From NCBI GenBank assembly GCA_028554755.1, contig JAPTOF010000031.1, positions 969,501-1,033,500 of the forward strand: a stretch of DNA of 64,000 nucleotides, in the 5' to 3' direction. Each line of letters begins with the position of its first letter. Within the stretch, counting starts at the first letter, position 1. The stretch is from Cordia subcordata. Its lineage: Eukaryota > Streptophyta > Magnoliopsida > Boraginales > Cordiaceae. The position numbers and the translations under genes were made by a program. The notes under the pieces are model-generated. The model did not search any database, had not been told where the DNA came from, and saw only the letters and a program-made list of their open reading frames with translations. This document shows, one piece after another, positions 35,301 to 46,858 of this stretch.

Positions 35301-36180
35301 AAATCAACATCAAAACAAAGGAGAAAGCTTTTGGTCCTTACACGATATCAAGAAGATCGTATAAAAACCAAAAAAGGGCAGTTGATAGGGGTATAAAATG
35401 GCTCCTCCAATGAGATGACGACACATGGCATTGAATGACGTATTGTGTGCAAGAGACGGACCCTCGATGTATGGGTCTGCCCAAGTGGAAGCAGTAGGCA
35501 TGCCCATGACCTAAGGGTATGCCCAAGAGGAAGTGATAGGCGTATCCTTGGCCTACGGGTACGCTTCTTTTTATCACCGTATGTCCTGCGAGAACTTCGA
35601 TGTGAGTCTTCAAATCATCTTTGAATATGTATGCAAAGTAGCACCCTAAGCCTAGGCGTCCGCTAGAGATACGAGAAAGGTGTACCCGTACCTTACAAGT
35701 CCGCCTATAACAAGTTCCTACATGGGAAGGACCCCTCTTTCCCTTAGTATCTAAATGTGCCAAGTCAGGCTTAGTCGACACACCACTTGGGGTAAATCTC
35801 AAATATTGAGCCTCCTTGCCTATAAATACCAAGCTTCATTCCAAAAGAAGTAAGTGAATCCTCCCTAAATCCTCTCTAAATATTCTAGAACATTTTCATA
35901 CATTCAAGTGTATATTTATATCAATCTTTAAATCTTTATATTAAGACCTTTGAATCTTTATCTAACTTAGGCAGCGGAGGTACAATGTGGGGAAGGCCCA
36001 TTGTATGATTTTCATTTACAGGCCCATTGTATGATTTTCATTTACAGGAAGATGTACCCATAGCACAGGTATTCGATGTCTACTCTGGAGGACTCTACAA
36101 CTCCTTTTTCGATCAATAACATCAACTAAGAGGCATACTCTGCATTATCCACTAGATGCACCCTAAAGTTACATAAGCGT
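35301..36180 (+). repeat. Probable end of a Tat-type Ty3/gypsy LTR
   Basis: A TATA box CTATAAATACC at about 35,820 is followed by a short CT- and AT-rich leader. Then CTAACTTAGGCAGCGGAGG and GGGGAAGGCCC at about 35,963-35,999 appear, a pattern I know from the U5 of Tat-type gypsy LTRs. No primer site or second LTR copy was recognised, so the assignment is tentative. Confidence 0.4.
35996..36047 (+). repeat. 26-bp tandem duplication
   Basis: GCCCATTGTATGATTTTCAT and the next six bases (35,996-36,021) are repeated exactly at 36,022-36,047. Confidence 0.95.
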
Positions 36181-36182
36181 GT

Positions 36183-36900
36183 CTACGGTATTCGAGAGGC
36201 ACGCCTTTGTCGTACCCAAGGGCACGTGCCTACTGTCACCTCTAAAGGGCACGCATCCACCTTCACCTCCAAAGGGCACGCATCCACTGTATCCAAGACA
36301 TACGCAGTATACGCGTCTACCATCACCTCTAAAGGGCACTCGTCCGTCATATCCAAAGGACAAACTTCCATCATCACCTCGAAGTGGCACGCGTTCGCTG
36401 TACCTAAAAGGGACGCATCCACCGCCACCTCCAAGGGCACGCATCAGCCTTGCCCAAGAGGTACGCGTCTGTCGTTACATTCAAAAGGCACGCGTCTACT
36501 GTCACATTCAAGAGGCATGCGTTCGATGTGCCTAAAGGGCACGCATTTGTCGTACCCAAGGGGCACACGCCCACTATCACTTTCAAAGGGCATGCGTCCG
36601 CCATACCCAAAGGGCATGTGTCTACCTTTAACTCCAAGGGGCATGCATCTACTATACCCAAGGAGCATGCGCTCGCCTTCACCTTTTAGGGCATGCGTCT
36701 AACTTTGCCTCTAAGGGGCACGCGGCCGTCATACCCAAAGAGCAAGCATTTGCCTTCACCTCTTAGGGGCACACGTCCACCATCACCTCCAAGGGGCACG
36801 CGTCTGTCGTACCTAAGGGACACGCGTCCATCATCACCTCCAAGGGCACGCGTCCATCGTCATCTCCAAGGGACGCGTATCTGCCATATCTAAGGCAAGT
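36183..36900. repeat. Minisatellite of alternating 24- and 27-base units
   Basis: About 28 units start with GGGCACGC(A/G)TC. They alternate between a longer kind ending in CACCTCCAA and a shorter kind ending in GTACCCAA. Because nearly all units are multiples of three, several frames stay open on both strands and give Lys-Gly-His/Thr-rich or Ala-Cys-Pro-Leu-rich repeats. No start context or flanking coding sequence supports a protein. The flanks (36,060-36,160 and 36,905-37,000) resemble each other weakly (GGAGGACTCTACAACTC against GAAGGACATCACAACTC). Confidence 0.9.
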
Positions 36901-37737
36901 GTTTCTGCCATCTACCCTGAAGGACATCACAACTCTTTCATTGACCAATAGAAGTAATCAAGTTATCTACTAAGGTGGAAGGAATTATCTGTACTACATC
37001 ATTGAGAATTACGACCACTCAACGAGAATGAGAGACACCCTTCAAAGAAAAAACTGACAAAAAGTGAAACAACTTTGTGTTATGGCTTTTCCTCTGGTCA
37101 GATGAAGAGATTTGGGAAAGAATGGTGTTTTTGCTTTGTTTAGTTGAAATGCACTATTTAATGGGTGGAATAGTTGAGAATGAAAGTAAGGAAAAAGGTT
37201 CTTAAAGCTCACAAGCAAAGCAAAGCAAAAAGGCCTACAACGAACAAGGGAAAAAAAAGAGAAAATAAAAAAACATGTTACACACGCCTACGACACACAC
37301 ATGTTCACAACGCTCACGCATTCTTAACACACAGTGAGAATTAAACACTTTGTGTTGAAGTGTTTACGTGTAACTCTCTAACTACCATAGTGAATATATC
37401 CCTTGGGTACTGCTTGGGTGGTGTGTGACATTTCCAGAGGAGATGTGATTCAATTATTACAACTGAATTATTAAAAAACAACTTTCTTATCCACAATTTG
37501 AGCTTTTGGTGGTTGTTTCACGTAATATACATGCAAGTGTTTTGCAAATTTATTAAAAGAAAGTACAAACAAAAAAAAGTTAAAATAGAGTAAACAAACT
37601 CACTGTTGACCACTAAGGACTTCTCGTCAACATCGAGAAAGTGCAGCATGATGAGATGAGTGTCATCAAGAGATCGAGAGATCAACGGTCGCAGCATGAG
37701 ACAGTTGATGAATGAGAGGAGTCGAGAGATCGACTGT
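36901..37737. other. Unassigned intergenic sequence
   Basis: No gene is seen. It holds a short inverted repeat AACACTTTGTGTTGAAGTGTT at about 37,346 and a repeated GAGAGATCGA phrase at 37,672-37,735. Confidence 0.5.
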
Positions 37738-38662
37738 TGATACACTATTTCGGAGCACAAACCTAAACAACTCGTAAGCGCATGGGTCGTGCGTTGTACA
37801 GTGTGTGCGAGTGCAGGTTCAAATCCATGGGGAGGCCTAATGTGTATAGTGTCCTAAGCTCTGTGCATCCTAACAGTTACGTGTTATATCCCTAAACTAC
37901 GATATTTTTTGGGGAATTTTGGTTTAAAGGGAGCTTGAAAAAGATAAACCTAATCTAAAGGTAAGGAAATAAAAGATGTGTGTGTGTGTGATAGGGGAAT
38001 CAAGCGATCTAAGGGAGTCAAACACGTAGAAATCGGGACTAGGGTGATTACATCTTTTAAATGGGTGATTACTACTGCTTGTTAAGGTTGCTTGATGGAT
38101 TAAACTTGGTTGCTCTCATCTAGACTCCTAATTAATCTCCTAATTACACTCTAAGCCTCAGTGAGGGTCTATCCCTAGGTGTCGACTAACCCAGAGCTAC
38201 GACGTGGTCTCAATGATTTAGGGTCATAAGACTAGTTAGTTAGGATTCTGTGTGGCTAGATCAATCTAACCCTAGCGTCTAAACCATTGGTTGGATTTAA
38301 AGCCAAGACCTAGTCTGTCTAAGGTCGACTAACCTACCGTGAAACCCATTAACTAGATTTAAAGCTAAGGAAGACTCAACCTAGGCTAGCCATTAGTTAT
38401 GCACTATCGATCATTATCACAAAAAACGGGTGTTAACGTTTAAGCACAAAGCAAACACATCTAGGGCATGGTGTTCGAGAATATGTCGAAGTATTCACTA
38501 CTAAGCACATAGACATACTTAGATTACACCAATTTAAGCAATAGCACTTGACATGTAAGCAATAGAAGCTATTTATGCTATTAAGTATGCTAACACACAC
38601 ATAAACATGTATAGAGTCATATCCACTTCATGTAATCACTAGACAAACACATAGACATACTA

Positions 38663-38664
<2 letters not shown>

Positions 38665-38722
<58 letters not shown>
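38665..38722. repeat. (AT)n microsatellite in the (c) LTR
   Basis: About 58 bases of pure AT. Confidence 0.95.
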
Positions 38723-38725
<3 letters not shown>

Positions 38726-38795
38726 ACTTTATTGAAGCATTTCAACAAACACATAGACATATACGTAAAATGGCCTTTGAAACCCTAAGCACTAA

Positions 38796-38797
<2 letters not shown>

Positions 38798-38848
<51 letters not shown>
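38798..38848. repeat. (AT)n microsatellite in the (c) LTR
   Basis: About 50 bases of pure AT, 75 bases from the previous one. Confidence 0.95.
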
Positions 38849-38850
<2 letters not shown>

Positions 38851-39811
38851 AATAAATCCATCAAGTACCCATTACAAAAGAGTAGTAATCAATCTATAAA
38901 TACAAGAATAATTATCCTACAAAGCTCTAAGCAAACATAATTAGACTTAGGATAAAAGAGAAATACCCTTTTATCCATAGCCAAGCTTTACAATCCATGA
39001 ACTATGCCCAAATCCTAGTGTTTGATCCTCTTGGATCCTTGATTCCAAGTGTTAAAAATGTTTAGAAGTAAGTGTGTGAGATGGTTTAAGGTGGATTTTG
39101 GGTTTAGGGAAGTGGGTGTATGAATTGGGTTGATGTTCTCCCCAAAAATGGCTGAAATAGAGCTGTCAACGCGCAGGGTCGGGGGCCTAGTTAAGGGACC
39201 GGTCTTGGGGATAGGTCAACTGGCCTAAATTGGCCCAGATTTTGATTTGGCAGGGGGACCTAGATCGGTAGACCGGCCTTGATATGAGCTCAACCGGTCT
39301 TCACAGTAAAATGTTCATAGCTTGCTCGTTTTGGCTCCAATTTGCACATCATTTTTTTTCTATGGCTTTGTGTCTCTTTCGGGGATCTGCCAGGGCATCT
39401 TTTGTACCCTTAAACATGTTCAAAATTTTTTCATGTCCTTTTATTGTGCAAGCTCTGAATTTAACTCCCATTGCGCTTGGTTTCGCCTCGGTCAATCCTT
39501 CCTTCGCCCAACCACTTCTAAATGCACTTTTTTTCATTCTTTTATGTCCAAAAAACCCTTGGATTTGTTCCACACTTCAAGCACCCTCAATCAAGCTCCA
39601 ATTTTCTTCCCAAATCCCGCCTAAAACAAGCAATATATCCATATTAGTGTAGCATTTGAGTTCTAAGCTCAACTAAGAACATGTAAATCCTAATATGCAC
39701 AAGTATGACCTAAATGTTATACTAATACACCAAATAAAATCTAGAACACCCCAAAAGAAGTATATACTTGTAATTTATAAACACATAAAAAGACAACACA
39801 TCAACACATCA

Positions 39812-40820
39812 AACCTTCTCCTTGCTTGTCCCCAAGCAAGTGTAAACCTAAGTCTATTTCAAAGTTGGTAAAGAGGGTTGCCTAGATGATTGATTTGCTA
39901 TCATGGTGCATCTAAGATGTATATAGGGGTCATTTCTTTTGTAGAGGGGTTGCCAAGCCTTTTTGAATCCTTCCATTACTCACAAGGGTGTTGCACCTCC
40001 AGGAAGTTTCCAAGTAGCTTTATCCTCCACAAACCCGAGATTTTAACACACGCACTCGGAATGTTGATACTTTGTACCCCCTCAACTAACATGGCCTCCC
40101 AATATATGCATGAAGCCTCAAAGTTAAGAAGAGAAAGAATGTACAAACACAATGGCTCACAAAATGGAGAAAGAGCCTCACTCTTAATACATTAAAAGAA
40201 TGAAATGATAACTTGTGCTAAATCAACATTACGTCATTAAGCACTTATTCAATGATCTTTACTTTTGCATATTTTGGTACCTTTGGCTTTTTTGCATTTT
40301 CTTTTTATTTTTTGGGCTTTTCCAAGCTTTTTTCCTTTTTTTCCCTTTTTTCCCTTTTTTGGATTTTTCATACTTTCATAACATAAGCAAAAAAAAAAAA
40401 GGAAAAAAGAAAGGCTAAGGCACATGAAAAAGAACCAATCAAGGAAAGGACACTCATATCAAAACCTTTTTTTTAACTCTTCTTCCAATCAAGCCATGGG
40501 GTAGCTATAAGGTACATTCTTAGAGGCACTTACTCCCCACAACTTTCAATAGCATCTTTTCCAAGTCTCGGCTCTCCCTCCACTTCATTCACTCCCCACA
40601 ATACAGCCCTATCTCCACCAATCAATTAAACCAATCACAAAAGCCAACACTTCAATCAACCAAGAGATAAACAACTATACATGCATCAAAATCGAAAAAT
40701 TTTCTCCATTTTAAGCACAAAATACACATCTACCCTATACAAAGCATATAACGATATGCATCAAAATCAAAAATTTTCACCATTTTAAGCACATAATGCA
40801 CATCTACCCTATACAAACAA
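39812..40820 (-). other. 3' internal tail of element (c), truncated
   Basis: It matches in reverse the 3' non-coding part of (a) and (b): CTTGCTTGTCCCCAAGCAAG at 39,820, the GGTGTTGCACCTCC block near 39,983, the T-rich block at 40,290-40,400 and the CAAGCCATGGGGTAGCTA block near 40,488. Two 75-base tandem copies (40,681-40,755 and 40,756-about 40,819) lie at its end. Nothing of the ORF region remains. Phe-rich ORFs here are by-products. Confidence 0.75.
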
Positions 40821-41106
40821 TGCCTCAAAGCGGTTGAAATAATTGGGTTTATCAGCCACGTCATACATTGATGTTGCGAGCTTGTGATGCATCTAATTGT
40901 CAGTTGAGCATGTTGCCTAAGTATCTTCCACGAAGCTTTGCTCATTGAAGAGGGTTTGGTTTTATCTTGAACACTTTCCAAACCTCTCTTCCCCTTCCCT
41001 CCCCTCTTTTCTTATGACCTCTTGATCATTCTTCTGTCCCCCTTTTCCTTTCTTCCCCTGTCTTTTCTCTTGTGTTTCCCCTATCTTTGCCTCCATCCCT
41101 CTTGCC
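40821..41106. other. Junction sequence before the LINE relic
   Basis: No ORF is supported. From about 40,970 it is CT-rich (CTTCCCCTTCCCTCCCC) and may be the 5' leader of the LINE that follows. Confidence 0.35.
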
Positions 41107-41472
41107 GTGGATGAGGTTCAGGACTCCTATGTAAATGCTGCTGATGATTTCAACCGTGCTAACTTGCCAGCTGAATTGGAGCTGAATGATGATCTTGAGT
41201 TTGCCGAAATAGAGATGTCGTTCCTTGTTGCTAAAGTGGTGGCTGAAGAAGAGATTCCACCAGCGCTGGTCAAAAGCTCCATGAACTCTCACTGGGGCGT
41301 CTCATAACTAGTGGAGCTAACCTTTCTGGAACATAATGTCGTCCTCCTTATCTTCATGAATGGTCGCCAAGGCTAGAGAATGGGGCTACCGGCCACGGTC
41401 AATTAACGGAATGCATGTCCTCCAAGAATGGAAGGATGGCCCTGAACTTCACCGCTTTCTAGGTGCAAGTTC

Positions 41473-42963
41473 TATTAGAAGGATCGTGCACATAGATATA
41501 TAGGACACAAAGATAATAAACACATATAACACAGTGAAAGTAATATAACATATAAGCATACAAGATTTTAATGTGGTTCTGCTAAGGCCTACATCCACAA
41601 AGTAATTTTCTATTATTCAAAAGAAATAATTTCTCTGTTACCATATATGGTACACCCATCTTTTAACGTGTGACAACTAAACTCATGATAAAAAGTCCTG
41701 TTTATAGAATAAGTATCTTAATCCTATTTGGATTAGTAATCTTATAATGTAAAGTATTTTAATTCTTATTGACTTCCTATTCTTTCCAACACTCAATTGG
41801 ACTTGGAATTCGAGTCATACTATAACAAGTACAAGTTCCTCTCTTGACGAGAAATTTCAAGCATTGAACCCTTGATCAACATCTTCAAAATTCAATACTT
41901 CAATAGCTAGATTGAATTTGGCAATATTATCTTCAAATTTGGATTTGTGACATCTAGAAATCCTCCCTTAAGCACAAAACAATACTAAACCATTCTTAAG
42001 ATCCAATTGTCTAATGTACTCAAGCTCATCAATTCTACCAGTTGTGCATCACACTTGATCACGACCATTAGATTGCAACTTCTAGAACATCTGACAATCT
42101 AGAGTGCATGACCGAACAATATCCTTCTGGTTGTCTTCTCACTGCTTTGTTGTCAACCTATCTTGATGAAACTTTTTGCAACATTAAGCTTTGGCTTCTC
42201 TAATGATGTATTCATCTTCTGTGATATGTTGTTGCTTCATCTCCTGCAAGGTGCCAATTATGATCTCGTTCGCCAATAACACCTTTACATAGCATCAACT
42301 CCACTCTTTCTGCCATAGGTGTTCTTGAATCTACCACACTATTCCTAGTGTAGGAATTCTTGAACCTACTCCAATTATTGCCGTAGTTTTAGGTTCTCCT
42401 TTGGTGTCGTCATCTTCTGATAAATTACGCAGACATATCAAATAACTCAACTCAAGTGCACTAGCCATTATGCACCCTACTATACTCCTTAACTATTTTG
42501 TTTAATTACTCCGATGCCGTAATCACTGCTAAACGCATCATGGCAGCAACTTTTTGACGACAGCTTCAATTGCCATATCTATATGCAGTCCCAGGCTCTG
42601 ATACCACATTGTTAGAAGGATCGCGCACATAGATATATAGGACACAAAGACAATAAACACATATAACACAGCGGAATTAATATAGCATAGAAACACACAA
42701 GATTTTAACGTGGTTCGGCTGACGCCTACATCTACATAGTAATTTTCTATTACTCAAAAGAAATAATTTATCTGTGATAATACATGGTACACCCACCTTT
42801 TGGTGTGTGACAACTAAACTCATTATAGAAAGTCCTATTTATAGAATAATATCTTAATCTTATTTGGATTAGGAATCTTATAATCTGAAGTACTTTTATT
42901 TTTATTGACTTCCTATTCTTTCCAATACTCAAGTGGACTTGGAATTCGAGTCATACTCTAACA
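41473..42963 (-). mobile_element. TRIM-like non-autonomous LTR retrotransposon
   Basis: Two LTRs of about 355 bases (41,473-41,827 and 42,610-42,963) enclose 782 non-coding bases. AGTTC precedes (41,468-41,472) and follows it (42,964-42,968), a perfect five-base target duplication. The primer site is on the minus strand at 42,594-42,606, so the right LTR is the 5' LTR. Each LTR has a TATA-like TATAAATAGGAC or its decayed form on the minus strand. There is no ORF of note. It depends on another copia-type element. Confidence 0.9.
42594..42606 (-). other. Primer binding site of the TRIM-like element
   Basis: The minus strand reads TGGTATCAGAGCC, a perfect initiator tRNA-Met type site, three bases from the LTR. 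Confidence 0.9.
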
Positions 42964-43663
42964 AGTTCATGGGTTCCTTCTATGCTGGTCAGTGAAGAGA
43001 ACAGGCATCGCATCTCTCAAAAGCCTAGTGAACTGGAATGTGTGCTTATCATCAAACCAAATACCCTCAACAAGAAGCTCAAGGTGAAAGTCAAATGGGA
43101 TATTAACAATCTGAAACCAACCTTGTCTCTCACTATCAAAGGCCTCCCTGATCTAAATATCAACTTGAAGTACGAAAGATTGAGTGATTTCTGCGTTAAG
43201 TGTGGTCTGCTGAGCCATGTGGCTTCCCGCTGCAAGCTATACCGTGATGAGGATGGACTTACTGGTTGTGGGTCTAGATTCTCCAAATTTGGTCCGTAGA
43301 TGAGAGCTAGGTCTTTTAAGGATGCCAATGCTGGCTATAGTAAAAAATACAATTAGAGCAAACCTCGAGGGCTGCCAGAACGTGGTGGATTGCCCAATCG
43401 AGCAAGAAATAACGTTGCAATGTACTGCCATAGGAGACGTTGATGCTAACAGGACTCAGGGATCTGATAATGCTGTGGAAAAGTATCCATGTGACAAAGG
43501 GAAGGATTCCCATACTTTTTTAAAGAATCATAAGTCTCTTCGTAACAAGAAAAGGGCGTCTGTTAACCCCCCTCTTCTGGTCAAAGTCATAGGCTTTCGG
43601 TTGACAAAACCAAAGTTTTTGATTGGCTTGATACCTCGACTTCTACTAAAAGTCAAAAGTTAA

Positions 43664-45314
43664 ATATTGAACAGATTTCAAATTTTAAAGGTCTTAAGAG
43701 TGGCCCACCTCAAACTGGGCCCTCACATCCTAAAAAGCCAGCCCAGCAAGGCCCCAAAGAATCCAAAAAGGTCCACAAAGCATTAGGAACAAATTGAAAG
43801 ACCTCTCTTTGGGCTCCTTTGTCGGCCGACGATCATCCCCTGGTGTTGAATATAGGCCTCCTCTAACTGATGATAAGGAGACTGCTTACGAAGCTATTGG
43901 GTGAGGACAGACTGGGCTCTCGTGAGATGGAATCATTTAACGTGACGCTGCTCGCTAAGCTGGTGTGGAGGTTACTTAAGAGCCATGCAAATCTTGCTGC
44001 TAATATACTCGAGCGTATATATTTCCTTCACGATGACTTCTAGGACGCTACCACATGAAGCCACCCATCTTGGGCGTGGAGAAGTATTGTAGCTAGGAAG
44101 AATTTTCTTAAAGAATTTGCATTTTCAAAGTTAGAGATCGGGAAAGCATCAAAGTCTAGGAGAACCGCTGGATTAAGAATTCACCTGTGATTGAGAGGCC
44201 CCAGAGTTTTTACATTGAAAAGATATGTGACTTATTCACCTTGGCACGAGGTGTTAGAATGCCCAAGCCCTAGAGTACCTGTTCAATGACGGTACTCATG
44301 AGAACATTAAAGCAACTCACATCCTTGTTCACATGTGCAAAGATGAGGTTATTTGTCCTCTTTCTAATTCTGGAAATTATTGTGTGAAGAGTGGGTATCA
44401 GGCTCACATTTATAAGTGCTCAATCAAGGAGGAGGAGGAGGAGGTTGCTTCGTCATTCTATCAGAACCTACCCAATTCCTGGAAGTCTGTTGGAAGGATC
44501 GTGCACATAGATACATAGGACAAAAAGACAATAAATGCATATAGCACAACAGAAGTAACATAACACTGAAACACACAAGATTTTAACATGGTTCGGCTAA
44601 GGCCTACATCCACGGAGTAATTCTCGATAACTCAAAAGAAATAATTTCTCTATGACCAAACATAGTACACCCACCTTTTGGTGTATGATGACTAAACTCA
44701 TAGTAGAAAGTCCTATTTATAGAATACATATGCTAATCCTATTTGGATTAGGAATCCTATAATCTCAAGTACTTTTATTCTTATTGACTTCCTATTCTCT
44801 CCAATATTTAATTTGACTTGGAATTCAAGTCATATTCTAATAGAGTCGATTTGAAAATTAATGTTCCCCCAAAGATTAGAGTTTTTCTATGGCGAGCCTA
44901 CCACGATCCCCTTGCCACTTAAGAAAATAGGTTTAAGAGGAATTTAACGTCCAGCCCTCTGTGCCCCATTTGTGAGAACGAAGTTGAATCAATGTAGCAT
45001 GTCTTCTTTTATTGCCCCTGGACACAGAGATTCTGGTGTGCGTCCTTTTTCCATTGTGCTATTGATGGGGACTCCATGGGAGACCTAGACAAATGGTTTT
45101 TTTCACTTTGTTGAGGGATGCATAACAACTAGAATGCAACGTGATGAGGCTGAGACCATGATTTGCTTTTACTTGTGGAATGTGTGGAAGGAATGAAATA
45201 GAGGAGTCTTTGACCATGCACTTATGAATGTCGTCCACGCCATTTAAATAACAAAGACGAGCTTCCATGAGTTGAGTTCTAGAATGTGATGGTGTACTCA
45301 GTGAAATGTAGAAA
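43664..45314 (+). pseudogene. LINE ORF2 relic: only the part behind RT remains
   Basis: After 43,664-43,920 (no clear domain) the frame reads EMESFNVTLLAKLVWRLLKS and SHPSWAWRSIVARKNFL, which in plant LINEs lies C-terminal of the reverse transcriptase. The zf-RVT segment follows the solo LTR: LKINVPPKIRVFLWRAYHD, SPLCPICENEVES, HVFFYCPWTQRFW (about 44,848-45,040). Endonuclease and RT are missing, although ORF1 is present upstream, so this is an internal deletion. Stops are frequent. Confidence 0.75.
44488..44842 (-). repeat. Solo LTR of the TRIM-like family in the LINE relic
   Basis: 355 bases align end to end with the two TRIM LTRs. Flanks AAGTC (44,483-44,487) and GAGTC (44,843-44,847) are a five-base target duplication with one change. 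No internal sequence remains, so the two LTRs probably recombined. Confidence 0.88.
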
Positions 45315-46858
45315 TGAAGCACAAATACATCTAAGTTTTACACCGTAGGCGCACAAGTCGTGTGTAGTGAAGTGTGTAAGTTCAAGGTCATTCTTCTATA
45401 GGGAGACTGACTTAGTTCGGTCACTATGTGCTTGGTGCCTAAAACTAGCTACGTGCATGTGTGTGCTTTCTTTAGTATCAAAGGGAGCTCGGAATGACAA
45501 AAAATAAACCTACGTTGGGGGGAACTTAAGGTGCCAAGCTAAGGAATGGAAACCTAACAATGTAGAATGGAATCTAGCGTGCTCGTATTGCAACTAGACT
45601 AGGGCTATAATAACGAATTAGGTCCATCTATAGCTTGATTGCTCGTAAGAGCTCTTAACTAATTAACCTTATTTTCTCTCAATTGCAAATAGACTCCTAT
45701 CCCTAAGCGTCAACTCTTAGTAGCATAGGATTCTTCAAGCCAATTGTAGTTTTCGAGCTTAATTAACTAAGTTTTCTTTGGTATTGATTAATGTCCCACT
45801 CGAAAGACTAGCCTATTAGTATTATTTGAAACTAGAGATTAGACTCCTACAGCATTAACTAATGCAAGTGAGTACCTTTTTAGTATTATTTCAAATTAGA
45901 GGTATACTTTAGTTGCAAATAGGGCTCATGTCATTAGCATGGATTAAGGCTAAGGTGAGACCATTACTGACAGCATTTAAGCACAAAAGAATGCATGCAA
46001 GTTCACCTAGGCATTCTAACAAATACTTAGGCATATTTGATTTTCAATACATTGACATTTCGAATCATGCCATTAACCAATTTAAATAAGCATGTATTAG
46101 TAGCCAAAGATATACACAAATCCTATTCATAACCCTAATCTAACATACAATAATAAACACACAAAAATATAGCCTAGTCTAGCAACATATTTACAAAAAT
46201 TAGAAAGAGAATAAGAAGAACTCCCCTAAATTTTACTTTCAAATTCGTACAAGCCCTTCAAATTCTTGTTAGGTGCTTCAATCCTAACTTGATAAGGGGT
46301 TTAAATGGTGTATGGAGGTGTTAATTGAAGTAGAAAAAGGGTTAGGAGGAATGGAAGTAACAGATTACTGGGTTCCTCCCCTAAAAATGACCTAAAACAA
46401 ACTATTTATAAACTCTTCAGCATGAGTACCAGGACATTACTAGTTAGCTAGTACGAAACATGGTGTTGGCTAATAAAAATATGAGTCTTTGGATCTACCG
46501 GCGGACCCTATTAGGGACTCTACTAGCTAGCAAGTACTTACTGGGGGATCCTACCGGGTAACCTACAATGCCTTGACAACTCAATTTAGAACTTCATGTC
46601 TAGCTCATTTCTTCATTTTTTCGCTTCCAGTCTTCAACGTTTAGCTCGTTTCTTCCTTGTCTAAGCTCGACCCTTCCTAAAGCTCACTAAAACATAAAAT
46701 ATAATACTAAGTATAGTATTTATGTATGTAAATACATCATGTATAAATATTAACAAATATGCATAAACTTTATACTAAATGCACTCAGTTATGCCTTAGA
46801 ACATCTTTAAACATGCATGCAAACATTGTGTATAAACACACACAAATGACACATATCA
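45315..46858 (-). repeat. 3' LTR of Athila-like element (d)
   Basis: On the minus strand it starts TGATATGTGTC next to the polypurine tract AAGGGGAAGATTTAGGGGTGT and ends GTGCTTCA. It resembles the (b) LTR in order and in the GGTGTAAAACTTAG end region. A TATA-like TATAAATAG lies near 46,400 on the minus strand. The left flank is LINE relic. Confidence 0.75.

Larger units (their letters stand above)
37738..39811 (-). repeat. 3' LTR of Athila-like element (c)
   Basis: On the minus strand it starts TGATGTGTTGATGTG after the polypurine tract GGAGAAGGTT and ends at GTGTATCA, about 2.07 kb. Inside are the GCTTTAAATCCAACC-type blocks of the (a) and (b) LTRs (38,280-38,370). Two long (AT)n runs explain its greater length. 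The right boundary may be 39,803 instead because TGATGTGT occurs twice. Confidence 0.75.
41107..43663 (+). pseudogene. LINE ORF1 (DUF4283 plus zinc knuckle), split by a TRIM-like element
   Basis: The first part, 41,107-41,472, reads ELELNDDLEFAEIEMSFLVAKV and LVKSSMNSHWGV, then LVELTFLEHNVVLL, the DUF4283 RNA-binding fold of plant LINE ORF1 proteins. After the insertion it resumes at 42,969 with LSEENRHRIS-like text, LECVLIIKPNTLNKKLKVKVKW, LNINLKYERLSDFCVKCGLLSHVASRC (C-X2-C-X4-H-X4-C), then a charged tail to 43,663. Stops at 43,297 and in the first part show it is dead. Confidence 0.8.

Noticed and set aside
35338..35832. 164-codon minus-strand ORF
   Set aside because: No domain; it lies in the U3-like part of a probable LTR with repeated GGTATGCCC phrases.
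36183..36900. Long ORFs on both strands over the minisatellite as protein genes
   Set aside because: Openness follows from unit lengths divisible by three. No start context, no flanking coding sequence, and all frames look equally repetitive.
30440..36900. Repeat arrays as CRISPR
   Set aside because: The window is plant nuclear DNA; units are contiguous without unique spacers and no cas genes exist.
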